Source: Lycorma delicatula
Taxonomy: Eukaryota; Arthropoda; Insecta; Hemiptera; Fulgoridae
Reading direction: 5' to 3'
DNA: 64,000 nucleotides
NCBI RefSeq assembly: GCF_047948215.1
Contig: NC_134456.1
Location: forward strand, 78,420,515 to 78,484,514
Shown here: piece after piece, positions 37,454 through 47,665 of the stretch
Layout: each line of letters begins with the position of its first letter
How positions within the stretch are numbered: position 1 is the stretch's first letter
Translations under genes and position numbers: made by a program
The notes under the pieces: generated by a model
The model's input: the letters and a program-made list of their open reading frames with translations, nothing else
Database searches by the model: none
Told to the model about the DNA's origin: nothing

Positions 37454-37765
37454 AGGTGTAATGGGTACCATAATTCGACTTCCGGAAAATTTCAACATAT
37501 CTTCCCGTTTCACATCTTTCAGACCTCAAAGACCTCTTTATATGACCAATCCTTATGGCAAGGGATGACCAAAATGTTGCTGGAATTGTAAGAAGGGCTT
37601 GTCGCATGCTAAACATGTGAAACATTTTTCACATGCAACCATTATCGTATTAAGTAAATGTGAAGTTTTTCTTAACTTTATGGTGGAAATTTTTCATCTC
37701 CTGCTTACACCAATGAAATCTACCTCCGCCTTCTGGCGTGCTGAAAGGGATTTTTTAAAACAATA
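37454..37765 (+). repeat. Repeat D, internally deleted copy
   Basis: Begins GGGTACCATAATTCGACTTC and ends CTCCGCCTTCTGGCGTGCTG. Both ends of the family are present but the roughly 500-bp middle seen in 51663-52503 is missing; the break falls after about 37540, where the sequence jumps to TATATGACCAATCCTTATGG. Confidence 0.85.
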
Positions 37766-37825
37766 ATATTAATTAGAAATAATCAAAAAACCACCTACTA
37801 AAAAAAAATTATTTGTAAATGTTTA

Positions 37826-39163
37826 GTGTGTTTGGAAAGTCACTGTTCAGTACTCTGTAGAATTATGTAGTTCATTCTATTCATTTGGCGTTAGGTTTGT
37901 TGCCCTGTGGGGTTTTTGGGCGCTGCTCAGTAATAAACCTAGACGTCAGTTGTTGAGTTGTGAGTGAACGTGCTTCGTCTTGTTCTGTTTATCGGAATGA
38001 ATAATTACAGGAAACACAATAATCTTTTGGTGGCAGAACGCATTTTTATCTTTGAATATGTCTTTCGTGAAAGTGACAAATGTACTGATTTAATGAAACA
38101 CAAGTTCTCTGAAAGTTTTCCAATTACTTCTGTTCCTGACCGCAATTTAGTTCGAACACTTATCGAAAATGTTTGGGCAATAAGGTTTCGTTGAAGACGC
38201 TGATCGAAGTGGAAGACCACCTAAACAAAATGAACAGAAGTAGCTTGATATTTCGGGTGCTATGACCGAATGTCCATTAAAGTCAATGTGCAAGTTAGTA
38301 GAGCAGCTAGATATCGGATTTGCTACCGCTCATAAAACTTTTAGAAAAGACTTTAACTTTCACCTCCAAAGTAATACGAGTTCAAGAACTGAAAACATCA
38401 CGCAAAAAAATTAAATTTTTGTCAATGGTTTAAACATTTTACTGACCAAAATTTCGTAGATATACTCGACATCACGTTTTTTATATATTAAACGTGGGGG
38501 GGTATATTAATTCACAAAATACATGACTGTGGTCGACAACTAACCTCCATTAATTACACGAACAATCTTTACATGAAGCGAATGTTGCAGTCTGTGTCAG
38601 TGTGAGTAGAACGCGCATTGTGGGTCCAATCGTTTTTAGTTAATAGTGATCGTTGTAGTGCTGTTTTAATAAATACATTATTCAGCTAACAGAAGTTGAA
38701 ATCAATCATGGTTGCTTCGAATAACATGACGCCACAACGGACACACTTAACAGGCCAGTGACGTTTTTACGAAATATCTTTGGTGAGCGAATCAATTTGG
38801 GGGGTTTGTGGCTTGCACAATCACCTGATCTGACTCACCCAGTTTACTTTTTATGAGGGGGCAGCTAAACAAGCGGTGTAACGCAACAGATCACGCACGA
38901 TTGACGAAATAAAACCGCAATAACAGCATAAGTACGTGACATTCCAGTACATCTACAAGTTAAAGTTTTAGAAAACTAATTAAAACGTGTGCAACATTAC
39001 ATTAATGTTGAAAGAGGTTATTTTCAAAACCTTTTATAAATTATTCCAGTTATTGTAATATCTGTTTCTATAAAATAATGAAATAAAAATAAAAAGTAAT
39101 AATTAAAAAAGTTTCGTCATTACATTTCCATAATGCCAGTGCACAGCAACTTTGCGAACGCAC
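37826..39163 (+). mobile_element. mariner-like DNA transposon, copy 2
   Basis: The left TIR GTGTGTTTGGAAAGTCACTG and the right end GCAACTTTGCGAACGCAC are imperfect inverse repeats. Both ends abut TA (37824-37825 and 39164-39165), the standard Tc1/mariner target duplication. Size 1338 bp. Internal sequence is colinear with 30278-31657. Confidence 0.92.
37964..39010 (+). pseudogene. mariner-type transposase, broken (copy 2)
   Basis: The N-terminal 76 codons are intact: after a short lead they read LLVAERIFIFEYVFRESDKC and then a MKHKFSESFP stretch and VPDRNLVRTLIENVW. This is the helix-turn-helix DNA-binding region of insect mariner-like transposases. A frameshift follows, then EDADRSGRPPKQNEQK and ATAHKTFRKDFNFHL-like pieces. 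The catalytic core is badly decayed; the C-terminal SPDLT block (about 38825) is present but its DYFLWG-type follow-on is lost. Less intact at the C-terminus than copy 1, more intact at the N-terminus. Confidence 0.85.
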
Positions 39164-39165
39164 TA

Positions 39166-40646
39166 TATTATTTCATGAATTTATATTTAAGTTTATTTTT
39201 ATATAGTTTAATAATTTTTATATTTTAATTTATAATTATGTATGTTGGTTACTGCTTTATTCAAAGCTTTACAGTTCCATCTAGGTAAATGTTAGAAAAA
39301 TTCCAATTTTTTTATCCTTGGAGTAGCATATCTACTCCGCGATATAACTATTATTATGAACTAATCAAAATAAAACGTTCATCTATTTGTTAACTGTAGG
39401 CAGTTGTAATTTTCAAGATAAGTTATAAAAAAGGTCAATTCTTAGTAGTGGACCGTAAATAGATATTTTTCCATGCTGTGAATAGTTTCTAAGTAATGAT
39501 AACAATATCATTATTATAACTATGCATTTCTTTCTTTTTTAAAAGAATTTTATCATCATGGTGGGATTAACGTCTTTTTTGTATGAATTTGATTCTCTTC
39601 CCCAAATATACAAGTCTCAAAATCTATACTAGCATTTTAAACTATTATTACATTTCATTTTCGTGATATATATATATATTTATATACATATTTGTTTAAA
39701 TTTTTCATTAACATGAGAAAATCGTTCGATACGATAACAATTTGTTTTAATGATATGCAATCGTTATAATAATAGATGTAACGGCATAAAATTTAGTGAT
39801 ATTAAAAATAAATTATACATTTTTCCATACGGTAACTACAAGTTATAAATGTTTTTTCCCCCGCATTTACATAACAAGGTCAGGTAGAAAAAAATTTTTT
39901 TTTTCTTCGTTTTATAAAATTCTGAACGGGCTTATGTTTGGTAATTAAACGAGTATTTTTATAAAATAATATATAAAACAGCCGTATAAATTTTTTATAT
40001 ATTATAATTTTTGCAATACTTGTTCTTTGTAGAACAAAATAACCGATAAAATTCACGTGCTTTCTTTCGTTAGCGAAACTATCATTTTCGATATTGTTTT
40101 ACAGTATACATATACTCTAATAGTTCAGTAAAAACTTTTGTTTAGTCTGCGAACTTCTATAATAATAAAACCTACAGAAAATCAATCCCACTGTACTAAA
40201 TTTTATGTATGATCATTTATAATAAAATATTTTAAGTATATATTTATGTTTATTTACGGGATGAGTAATTGTGCGAGGGGAAAAATATGTGTATGGAAAA
40301 TTTTGCGAATTGTTCTTTTGTGAATAAGCTAACTACGAAGTTTTATAGAATATTTATCTTTTAAATAACAATTTTGATTATCATTGTAAACTACCTGTTT
40401 TATAAGTTGGTGACAGTTACGCTATAAGTTTATCATTAAATTTCTTTTTAGGTCCGATTTTGAGGTAGGATCGCAAATATTTTCTTTGCATCATCATAAA
40501 AAGTTCAATATTATTGAGATTTAGTTTATCTAATTGGCAAATTTACTATTTTCTACGTCTAATCTATTTTCCATTAAATTTTTCATCAAAGAATTGTCTT
40601 ACTACATTCGGGAAATGTTTTGGTACTCAATCAAGATGATAAATGC
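39166..40646. other. AT-rich DNA, no feature seen
   Basis: Nothing recognised. Confidence 0.45.
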
Positions 40647-40699
40647 AATTTTTTAATGGCGAAACAAATTGAAATGATTTGTTTCGCCATTAAAAAATT
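40647..40699. repeat. Perfect snapback hairpin, 23-bp arms
   Basis: 40647-40669 is the exact reverse complement of 40677-40699, with TGAAATG between. The core is AATGGCGAAACAAAT. Confidence 0.95.
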
Positions 40700-40734
40700 T
40701 GCTAGTACTGTAACAAATTCTAGGTTTAAAAATT

Positions 40735-41375
40735 TAAGATTATTTCTCTCAGTGACACGTTGTTTTAGTATGAAAGGGCCTAAGGGTTGTTGATCATGCC
40801 ACACTAAACGTTCACCAAAAATCGTTGCTGAAGATTTGATCCAGCTACAGAATGTGGAGTTTTCTTCAGACCACCGATGTGAATTCTGTATGTTGTTACG
40901 TCATTGCGGATAAAAGTAAAGCTTTTTCCAAATAGGATGAACGGAATTAAGTGGTTATTATTTGTAACCCATTGACAAAACTGCAGTCGTCAGGCATAGT
41001 CACTAAGCTGGAGTTGGTACCTGAACAGGATAAGGATGTAATCCGTGATCATGTAATGTTCTCCATATTATATTCTGTGGAATGTTGAGTTGTGTAAAAA
41101 TTCTTCATGTGCTCGTTATAGGATTAAGCTGTACCGTCTGAAGAATTTTTTCTCTTTCATCACCATTTACGCGTTGACCTTCAGATGATACATGATCGGT
41201 GGGAAGTGTACCATTCTCAAGAAAAATTAATTATTCTATAGAATTGTACTTCACGGTTTGGAACCAATCGTCTAGGATTCCTACGTTGGTATCCTGGAGC
41301 TTTAGCACTTCCATCGCAAAAGCCCTACTTAAATATCATATCAGCACACTCTGCATGAATAAAGAGACAAGGTAT
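40735..41375 (-). pseudogene. mariner-type transposase with N-terminal HTH, broken
   Basis: The minus strand reads HAECADMIFK, a stop, GFCDGSAKAPGYQRRNPRRL and VPNREVQFYR. This is the N-terminal DNA-binding region widespread in insect transposases (annotated as DUF4817). Next come ENGTLPTDHVSSEGQRVN, DEREKILQTVQLNPITST, RIFTQLNIPQNIIWRTLHDH with GLHPYPVQVPTP, then the start of the catalytic core (IRN-VTTYRIHIG / SHRWSEENS, LQQRFLVNV, CGMI, PLGPFILKQRVT). The first catalytic region is damaged and the later ones are absent, so the copy is 3'-truncated near 40735. It belongs to a different subfamily from the two 30-39 kb elements. Confidence 0.85.
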
Positions 41376-41453
41376 TTTTCCAGACAAATAATTCAAAACG
41401 GAATTTCAATTTTTTTCAGTTTCAGTTGGAAAAATGTACGTACAGTTGAATCT

Positions 41454-41970
41454 CATTTAGAGTAGGGGAAATTTGTAACCTGGACTTTTATAGGTGGAAA
41501 CGGTAAAGGAGCTTATAATAAACGTAAAAAAATAAATGCATGAAAAGGGGGTGGTGGAGGGTTGATTTGAGGGATTGAAAAGGGGTGGAAAATAGTATTA
41601 TAGCCGATTTCCGGCGAAAGTTGACGTCAAAAAATTTGTGATTATTTAAGACACAAAAAGGTATACTTTCACCAAGTTTCGTCAAAATTAAATTATTTTT
41701 GCGGAAATGAAAAATAAAATACGAAAAAAAGAAAATGATTTTTCGCAATTTTCTCATAAATTTTGAGGTTATGAAGTGATCTCTATAAAAATTATAAATT
41801 TTTGCATGATCTACAACTTTTGTGCTGAAAAATTTTTTTTCAGCCCCCAACCCCCGAAATCAACCCTTCGCCACCTCTACTCACGCATTTACTTCTTTTA
41901 CGTTTATTGTAAGCCCCTTTACCATTTCCGCTTATAAAAGTCCAGATGACAATTTTTGTTTCTCTAAGTG
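41454..41970. mobile_element. MITE-like element with ~100-bp TIRs
   Basis: The left arm from CATTTAGAG (41454) through CTGGACTTTTATAGGTGG and TTATAATAAACGTAAAA to GGGTTGATTTGAG (about 41568) is matched by the inverse of the right arm, which runs from about 41853 to CTCTAAGTG at 41970. Identity is roughly 80 percent by eye. The centre is AT-rich and without a credible protein. Size is about 517 bp. The target duplication is unclear, so the transposon superfamily is undetermined. Confidence 0.85.
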
Positions 41971-42234
41971 TAATTTGGTTGGACTAATAACTTAATTCTC
42001 AAATCTAACTTATTACAATCAAAATTATGCCAAAAACAACTAAACCATCTAACTCTTTATTATTAACACGTAACCAAAATTTTACGACAATAATGAGTAG
42101 TATTCAAATTAATTTCGAAGCGTACAGTTAGTGTAGCCAACTTAACTTTTCGAATGTCCAAATTTGTTGCACAGAAACAGCTGTTTTTATTTTTTACAAA
42201 TTCATAACATTCTTGTGTTAAGTTTTGTTTTTAA

Positions 42235-42740
42235 TAATAAAGGTTGATTTTTTTTTGTTTTTCGTTGATTTTATTAATCCATTTTCTCAGAATTAAATTC
42301 TTAACAAGTTTTGATAATAAAGTTTACTAATTTAAAAAAGTTATTGTACTTCAAACGTAAAAAGCGTTTTTATTTTTTAGTCACCAAATTTTTCTGTTTT
42401 TCATTATTTATCATCAAATTATCAGAGTTACAATTCTGAGACCTTTTTTAATCGAATTTTCTTAAGTATAATAAAATAACTAATATTTATTATATATTAT
42501 TAAGATAAATAATTTAAAAAATGTCAAAAAACATAAGAAACCATCAAGTTTACTCCATTGCATAATGTTTTAAAAATTTCAGTATGTCCTCATTTCACCG
42601 GGGGAATTTAAATCCGGGCGAAATTCTTAACGAAGCGTTGCGGACATAAGTTTGAATGAAATGTTTTCCTTATTTCAAGGTGTAGAATCAGTTCCCAAAT
42701 TATTTCCCCTTGCTACTGAATCACTCTGTATATATACTTT
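42235..42740 (-). repeat. Repeat F relative, single arm
   Basis: On the minus strand it runs from TATATATACAGAGTGATTCA through CCGGTGAAATGAGGACATAC and CTGAAATTTTTAAAACATTA to a centre near 42240. The same order of words is present in the arms at 56260-57130 and 59415-59935, though divergence is high. Confidence 0.6.
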
Positions 42741-42779
42741 TTTGCTTGATAAATTAATTCATCACAGAAGTTATTGAGT

Positions 42780-42895
42780 GCTTGTACGTGGGAATATGGA
42801 AACGGAATTTTGTAGTATATGAAAAACGCCAGGCGTAACTGGGATTTGAACCTGGAACCAATGGATGAAAGGTTACCACTTCACCTCGGAGATCG
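42780..42895 (-). mobile_element. tRNA-derived SINE, family B, partial
   Basis: The minus strand has an A-box-like CGAGGTGAAGTGGTAACC (about 42870-42888) and a B box GGTTCAAATC (42843-42852), spaced as in tRNAs. They are followed by a body CCTGGCGTTTTTCATATACT. The head looks like a tRNA but the acceptor stem does not close, so it is not called as a tRNA gene. Confidence 0.65.
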
Positions 42896-43295
42896 TCAAA
42901 TTTATTCACATATACTGTATTTATTTTTACAAACATTTTAAGATATTTATCAGTTTAGTTCTATTTTGCTGCTCCCTTTCCTTTTACTTCTTTACTTTAA
43001 TGCTTATCTTTTAAATTTGCATCCTAAATAAATTTACATCCTTCTCAATTATTTGTTTTATCAATTCCAGTCTTTGTATGTTTCTACAGTTGTTTTACCT
43101 TTTAAACATCTCTATCGTCATTAAAAAATTTATTAAATATATATGTTTGGAAGTATGCCAATTAACATAATTTATCTCTTTACAAGATTCTGACAAAATT
43201 GTCTGCTTTTCATATTAACCATAATGAATGGGTTATATTCCACACACATTTTTTTCTTTTTCTTTAATATGTGCCCAAATTATTTCACTTTGCTT

Positions 43296-43298
<3 letters not shown>

Positions 43299-43333
<35 letters not shown>
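43299..43333. repeat. (TA)n microsatellite
   Basis: About 35 nt of TA directly abutting a SINE fragment. Confidence 0.9.
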
Positions 43334-43336
<3 letters not shown>

Positions 43337-43410
43337 TCACTTACATATCATCCTCATTCATCCTCTGAAGTAACACCTGATGGTAATTCCCGGATGCTAA
43401 CCCGAAAAAG
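43334..43410 (+). mobile_element. SINE family A, 3'-tail fragment
   Basis: Only the last about 75 bp: CTTACATATCATCCTCATTC, CTCTGAAGTAACACCTGATG and a GGATGCTAACCCGAAAAAG end. The fragment is joined at its 5' edge to a TA tract. Confidence 0.8.
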
Positions 43411-43733
43411 GAATCAATGTAAGTAAAACTTAAATATTACATAATTTTAAAACCCCGTTATTCATTTTGGATTACACTATAATGTTTATATGCAAATAAT
43501 TTAATTTGTAAACTTTTTATAAATACTAACGACTTTTTTTTAAATGCTTTGGAAGAATAATACCTTTTTAATGATTATTTTACTTTAACTATATAAATTT
43601 ACTGTTTAGCAACAAGAATATGATAAAATTTTGGAATAAATGCAAATAAAAAAATTTCGGCCCTGACTGAGATCGACCGTAAAATTGTATAAATGAAAAA
43701 CATAGAAGGTAGTCCTCCGACCAGGTAACCGGC

Positions 43734-43737
<4 letters not shown>

Positions 43738-43771
<34 letters not shown>
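43738..43771. repeat. (TA)n microsatellite
   Basis: Pure TA tract. Confidence 0.9.
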
Positions 43772-43774
<3 letters not shown>

Positions 43775-44407
43775 TTATTTATTAATATTTAAACTGGATG
43801 AACTGGTACATATTTTTACTTAGCATTATTTATTAATATTTTGGAATATGCAAAATTCTATCTACGGAGTTTTATCTTGGATGAAAAGCTATAAATCTTT
43901 GCGAACTACTTTAAAATATATTTATTTTATAAATGCAAAAAAAAAAGAGTAGTGTAAAACCTTTACTTAATACACACATTCGGGTTAATTTGTTTTTAAT
44001 ATAAAATACAAAATACCTTAAGCCTAATTTTAATTTAAAAATGTAAAAAAAAAGTGTTTTTTAACTACGTCTATATTTATAACACATATCATCTGTACAG
44101 AGACAATACTTGTAAATTTAATTCCATAGAGTAAAAAAAAGTGCGTGAAACAAAAGTACCATTCATTTTTATTCGTTTTAGGGTGAATTTTTTCTGGTTA
44201 TTAAACCAAGTTTTACGCTTCTAGATCTTTTTATTTCTTTTTAATTAGACAGAACAGAAATAATATAAAAAGCCTTTCTATAACGACATTCATTGTTTTA
44301 GAAGATGTTCATTAAAATTATTGTACGTTCAATAAAGTTTATTATTTTGTCGTTTTGAAATAAAAACTGATCGGTGATAAATTGGTATCAGGTGTATAAA
44401 TAAATAA

Positions 44408-44442
<35 letters not shown>

Positions 44443-45268
44443 ATCTATTCAGAACGGTTGGTGTATTAATTGAAAGACGAATTGAGGTAAGCAGAATTGA
44501 ATTGCTTCTACTTCTGAAAGTCCCTTTCATTTTGTTTTTCCTGTTCTTAATGAGACCGTGTCCTTTTTCTTCTTTACATTACAAGATGTGACCTGATTAA
44601 AACGTCTCTACAAACTTGAACTCAGTAACCTACAGTTTGTACTTCAAAAAGTTTGTACATAATGATGTTAAAATTTGAACTGTACGAATAAGTTATATGG
44701 GCAGCATTCCATACTTATGAAGTTAGAACGTATTTATGAAATTTTTGTGCAATTTAATGAAATTTTTGAAAAATATATAATAATAAAAAGATTAGTTAAA
44801 ATAATAATTGTATTCTTTTTTCACAGCTTTTTTAATTGCAAAGAGCTGGGCTTGAATAGTCTCAGAAATTTAACACGAGGTTAATAACAGATGAAAAAGC
44901 GAATTAAAAACTAAGGGCTTTAATTATAAATATAGTAACAAAAAACCTTTAGCAACATTCTTATTTAAAAAAAAAAATACAAAACTTCATAATTTCTTGA
45001 AATAAGCACCAGATTATTAGAAAGAAATAATGATATATTAAACCATTCTTACATAATGACTCTCTTTAAGAAGTTTGAATCTTTTTAACATTTTATTGAT
45101 TGCCTCTTTTTCTTTTACAAAATGTATTTGCGAATTACTCATTTTTAATTGTTTTGATTAAATTATTTTTATTTAACTTCATTATCAAGAACAGTAGAGT
45201 AATGGATTTAAGAAAGTTTGTAATTTTCACGCTTGCTGTAGTGCTAAGTTGAAATAATTTTATCAAAA
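43772..45268. other. AT-rich DNA, no gene seen
   Basis: Includes a further TA tract at about 44412-44440. No coding signal. Confidence 0.45.
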
Positions 45269-45280
45269 AATTCAATAATT

Positions 45281-45811
45281 TTTTTTTTAATGCCTTTATT
45301 TACAGTCGCATCAAAAATTATAGTCATTAGCGACTACAGTAACACTATCATGTAGTATTACATAAAACAACAAAAAACATAAACTACAAAAATAAACAAT
45401 AAACAGACAAGTGACAACAATAAATACAAAATAAAATACATAAATCACACAAAAATCACTAAATCCTATATTCTTCATTCCACTGTAGGATAGGAACCGC
45501 AACAGACGTTTTATACCTCGTTCTGATTTAATAGAAATTTCATATCCGGACCCAGGTCTAAGTTTTGTCGAATGGTTCCAAAGATTGGGCAATCATTGAG
45601 CAGGTGGTACACGGACCATTTGCAAGCCTCACAGATCTTTCTGGGGAGAGCCAAGTAGGTGAGCGTGAGTAAGCCTGGTGTGTCCAGTCTTCAGCTGAGT
45701 TAAGATGACTTGGTCTCTTCTATTGCTCGGGGAAAGAGGTTTCTCGAGCACATTCTCCTGGATGTTATGTAATGCCGTGGGAGGACTCAGCAGCCAGAAT
45801 CTATTCCAATT
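45281..45811 (-). mobile_element. 5'-truncated I/Jockey-like LINE with 12-bp TSD
   Basis: Flanked by the perfect repeat AATTCAATAATT at 45269-45280 and 45812-45823. The T-run at 45281 is the poly(A) tail of the minus-strand insertion, with an AATAAA signal just inside. The upper half codes, in two frames, for DQVILTQLKTGHTRLTHAHL and KICEACKWSVYHLLNDCPIF. The latter is the CxxC...H...C cluster that ends I- and Jockey-type LINE proteins. A stop and a frameshift break it. Only the last about 530 bp were inserted, typical of incomplete reverse transcription. Confidence 0.88.
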
Positions 45812-45823
45812 AATTCAATAATT

Positions 45824-47017
45824 ATTTCTCTTTAAAGTATTTTAATCAAAAGCGATTTAAAAAAAACTTTTTTTAGTATTTAATAAAATTTCTATTTATA
45901 TTTTGATTTATAAAGTAAATATTAACATAGTAAATAAAAAGTCTTCCAAAATATAATTTTTTCCAATTTTTCTTTAAATTTTGAGTAATTTAATTTAAAT
46001 CGTGATATGGTTCAATTTTTTTTTAATTTTATTTAAATTATTTACATTAATTATTTTTTTTTAAATACAACTATGCTTATAAAAATTCCATTTGGAGAAA
46101 AAGACATTTCCGAGGAACAAAATTTAAAGAAATCTATGACTTGATAAAAATAAAAAAAAGACTGCAAGAAAGTAACATTAAATAACTTAATAATTTATTT
46201 CCGATGTCCAGGTCAATTTTGACTTTGCTAAAATATAGTATTTTAATTTGCTAAATATAGATGATATTCTTGCAGGCAAGACTCTTTAGTTGTCTGTGGA
46301 TATCTGGTAAGATCAGGACCACCTCTTGGTAATTCAGATCTTGGAAATAACCAAACTCACAATACATATTAAACATTACAAGCAGAAGACCCCATTTATG
46401 AACGTATGTTTTGCATCTCGAATATTAACCGGTTCTCTGTCCTCTACGTAGTGCATCTCATCCTCGTGAATATCCATAATTATTCGTTATTTGAGATGGA
46501 AGAGTATGTATTATTTTTTCTTGAAGTTTTCAGACGATTTCTTGCTTTTCTGGGTAAAAAAAAAGTTTTAACTATCAGAGTAATTTCAAGCTATTTATTA
46601 TTACTGTATTGTTGTACAAGTAAAGCAAACAAGAAAAACATTTTTTAAGATGTCTTTGTTAACATGGAATTTCTTTCAAATAATACAATTAAAAATTTTA
46701 AAAATATATTGATATTATTTGAAAGAGATTTATTACGGAATCAATAGAGAAACGTTTTCAAAAGAAATAAGAAAAAGTCTAAATTAGTAATTCTTTCGTG
46801 AATATCTTAAGGAATAAACGTAGCGCTAAAAAAACCACACATAAATTGAATTAATAGTTTTATCCATTATTAATTTATATTAAAAACAATTTAAGTAAAA
46901 AAATTTGATTTCCATGTAATTTACGTTCCATGTTAATTTATTATGCATCACAAAAATTTTACGAGATTTTATCAACTTCTATTTTAGTTCATGAGTTCAG
47001 TTATCTATAATCCACTT
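45824..47017. other. AT-rich DNA, no gene seen
   Basis: A patch at 46260-46500 is less AT-rich but shows no protein-like frame I can identify. Confidence 0.4.
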
Positions 47018-47061
47018 ACACACACACACACACACACATCAGAGAGAGAGAGAGAGAGAGA
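47018..47061. repeat. Compound (CA)n-(GA)n microsatellite
   Basis: CA units to 47038, TC, then ten GA units at 47041-47061. Confidence 0.95.
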
Positions 47062-47130
47062 AACATTGTCTCTTTGTGTTTGTGTGTGTTGCGTGTGTTT
47101 GCGTTTGTACTAATAAACGCGCACACACAC

Positions 47131-47514
47131 AATTTTAAAACCGCTTACCAAATTCCAATTTGATTTCCTCGAGCGCTTTCAGCTATTGTGTCATCTTCAA
47201 GAGAATTATGACTAACATATATAGAACTATAATCTTACATAATTAAATTATATATATATATATATATATAAAACAATTGATCTTCATTTTATTAAAATTC
47301 TCAAAAGTTAAAGTTTTAAGTCTAAGTGACTACGTCCGTATTGTAATAGTTTCTCAATTGTTATCTATGATAATTTTCTAGTTTTTAGTAATTGTTATCT
47401 ATGATTGTTATTTAGATAACAATGGAGCAACTACTACAATATAGACGTAGTCACTTAGACTTAAAACTTTAACTTTTGACGATATTGAATTTTAACAAAA
47501 TGACGATCTATTGT

Positions 47515-47553
<39 letters not shown>

Positions 47554-47665
47554 TAATTATGTAGGATTGTAGCTTTATATACTTAGTCATAATTATCCTC
47601 TTGAAGATGGAAGAATAGCCGAAAGCGCTCGAGGAAATCAGATTGGAATTTGGTAAAGTGTTTTA
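47131..47665. mobile_element. Foldback element with hammerhead-like motifs in both arms
   Basis: The left arm (47131 to about 47395) reads as the inverse of the right arm (about 47400-47665). Matching blocks are TTACCAAATTCCAATTTGAT, TTCCTCGAGCGCTTTC, CTTCAAGAG, TTATGACTAA-ATATA, a TA tract in each arm (47250-47270 and 47518-47548), and AAAGTTTTAAGTCTAAGTGA next to the centre. No coding sequence. Each arm carries, reading outward, a hammerhead-like layout described separately. Confidence 0.85.
47597..47634 (+). ncRNA. Hammerhead-ribozyme-like motif, degenerate
   Basis: In order: CCTC (stem I), TTGAAGA (core, with T for the required C3), TGGAAGAATAGCC (stem II, only GG/CC pairs remain), GAA, the self-complementary AGCGCT (stem III), C as the base before the cleavage site, and GAGG closing stem I with CCTC. 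The mirrored copy on the minus strand (about 47167-47206) has the same layout with TGACACAATAGCT in stem II. The altered C3 and weak stem II make activity unlikely in these copies. Confidence 0.45.

Noticed and set aside
41488..41850. 120-codon open frame on the minus strand
   Set aside because: It lies wholly inside the MITE, spans its TIR and centre, and has no protein-like features.
42843..42890. tRNA-like cloverleaf on the minus strand
   Set aside because: A and B boxes are present but the ends do not pair and the sequence continues into a SINE body.
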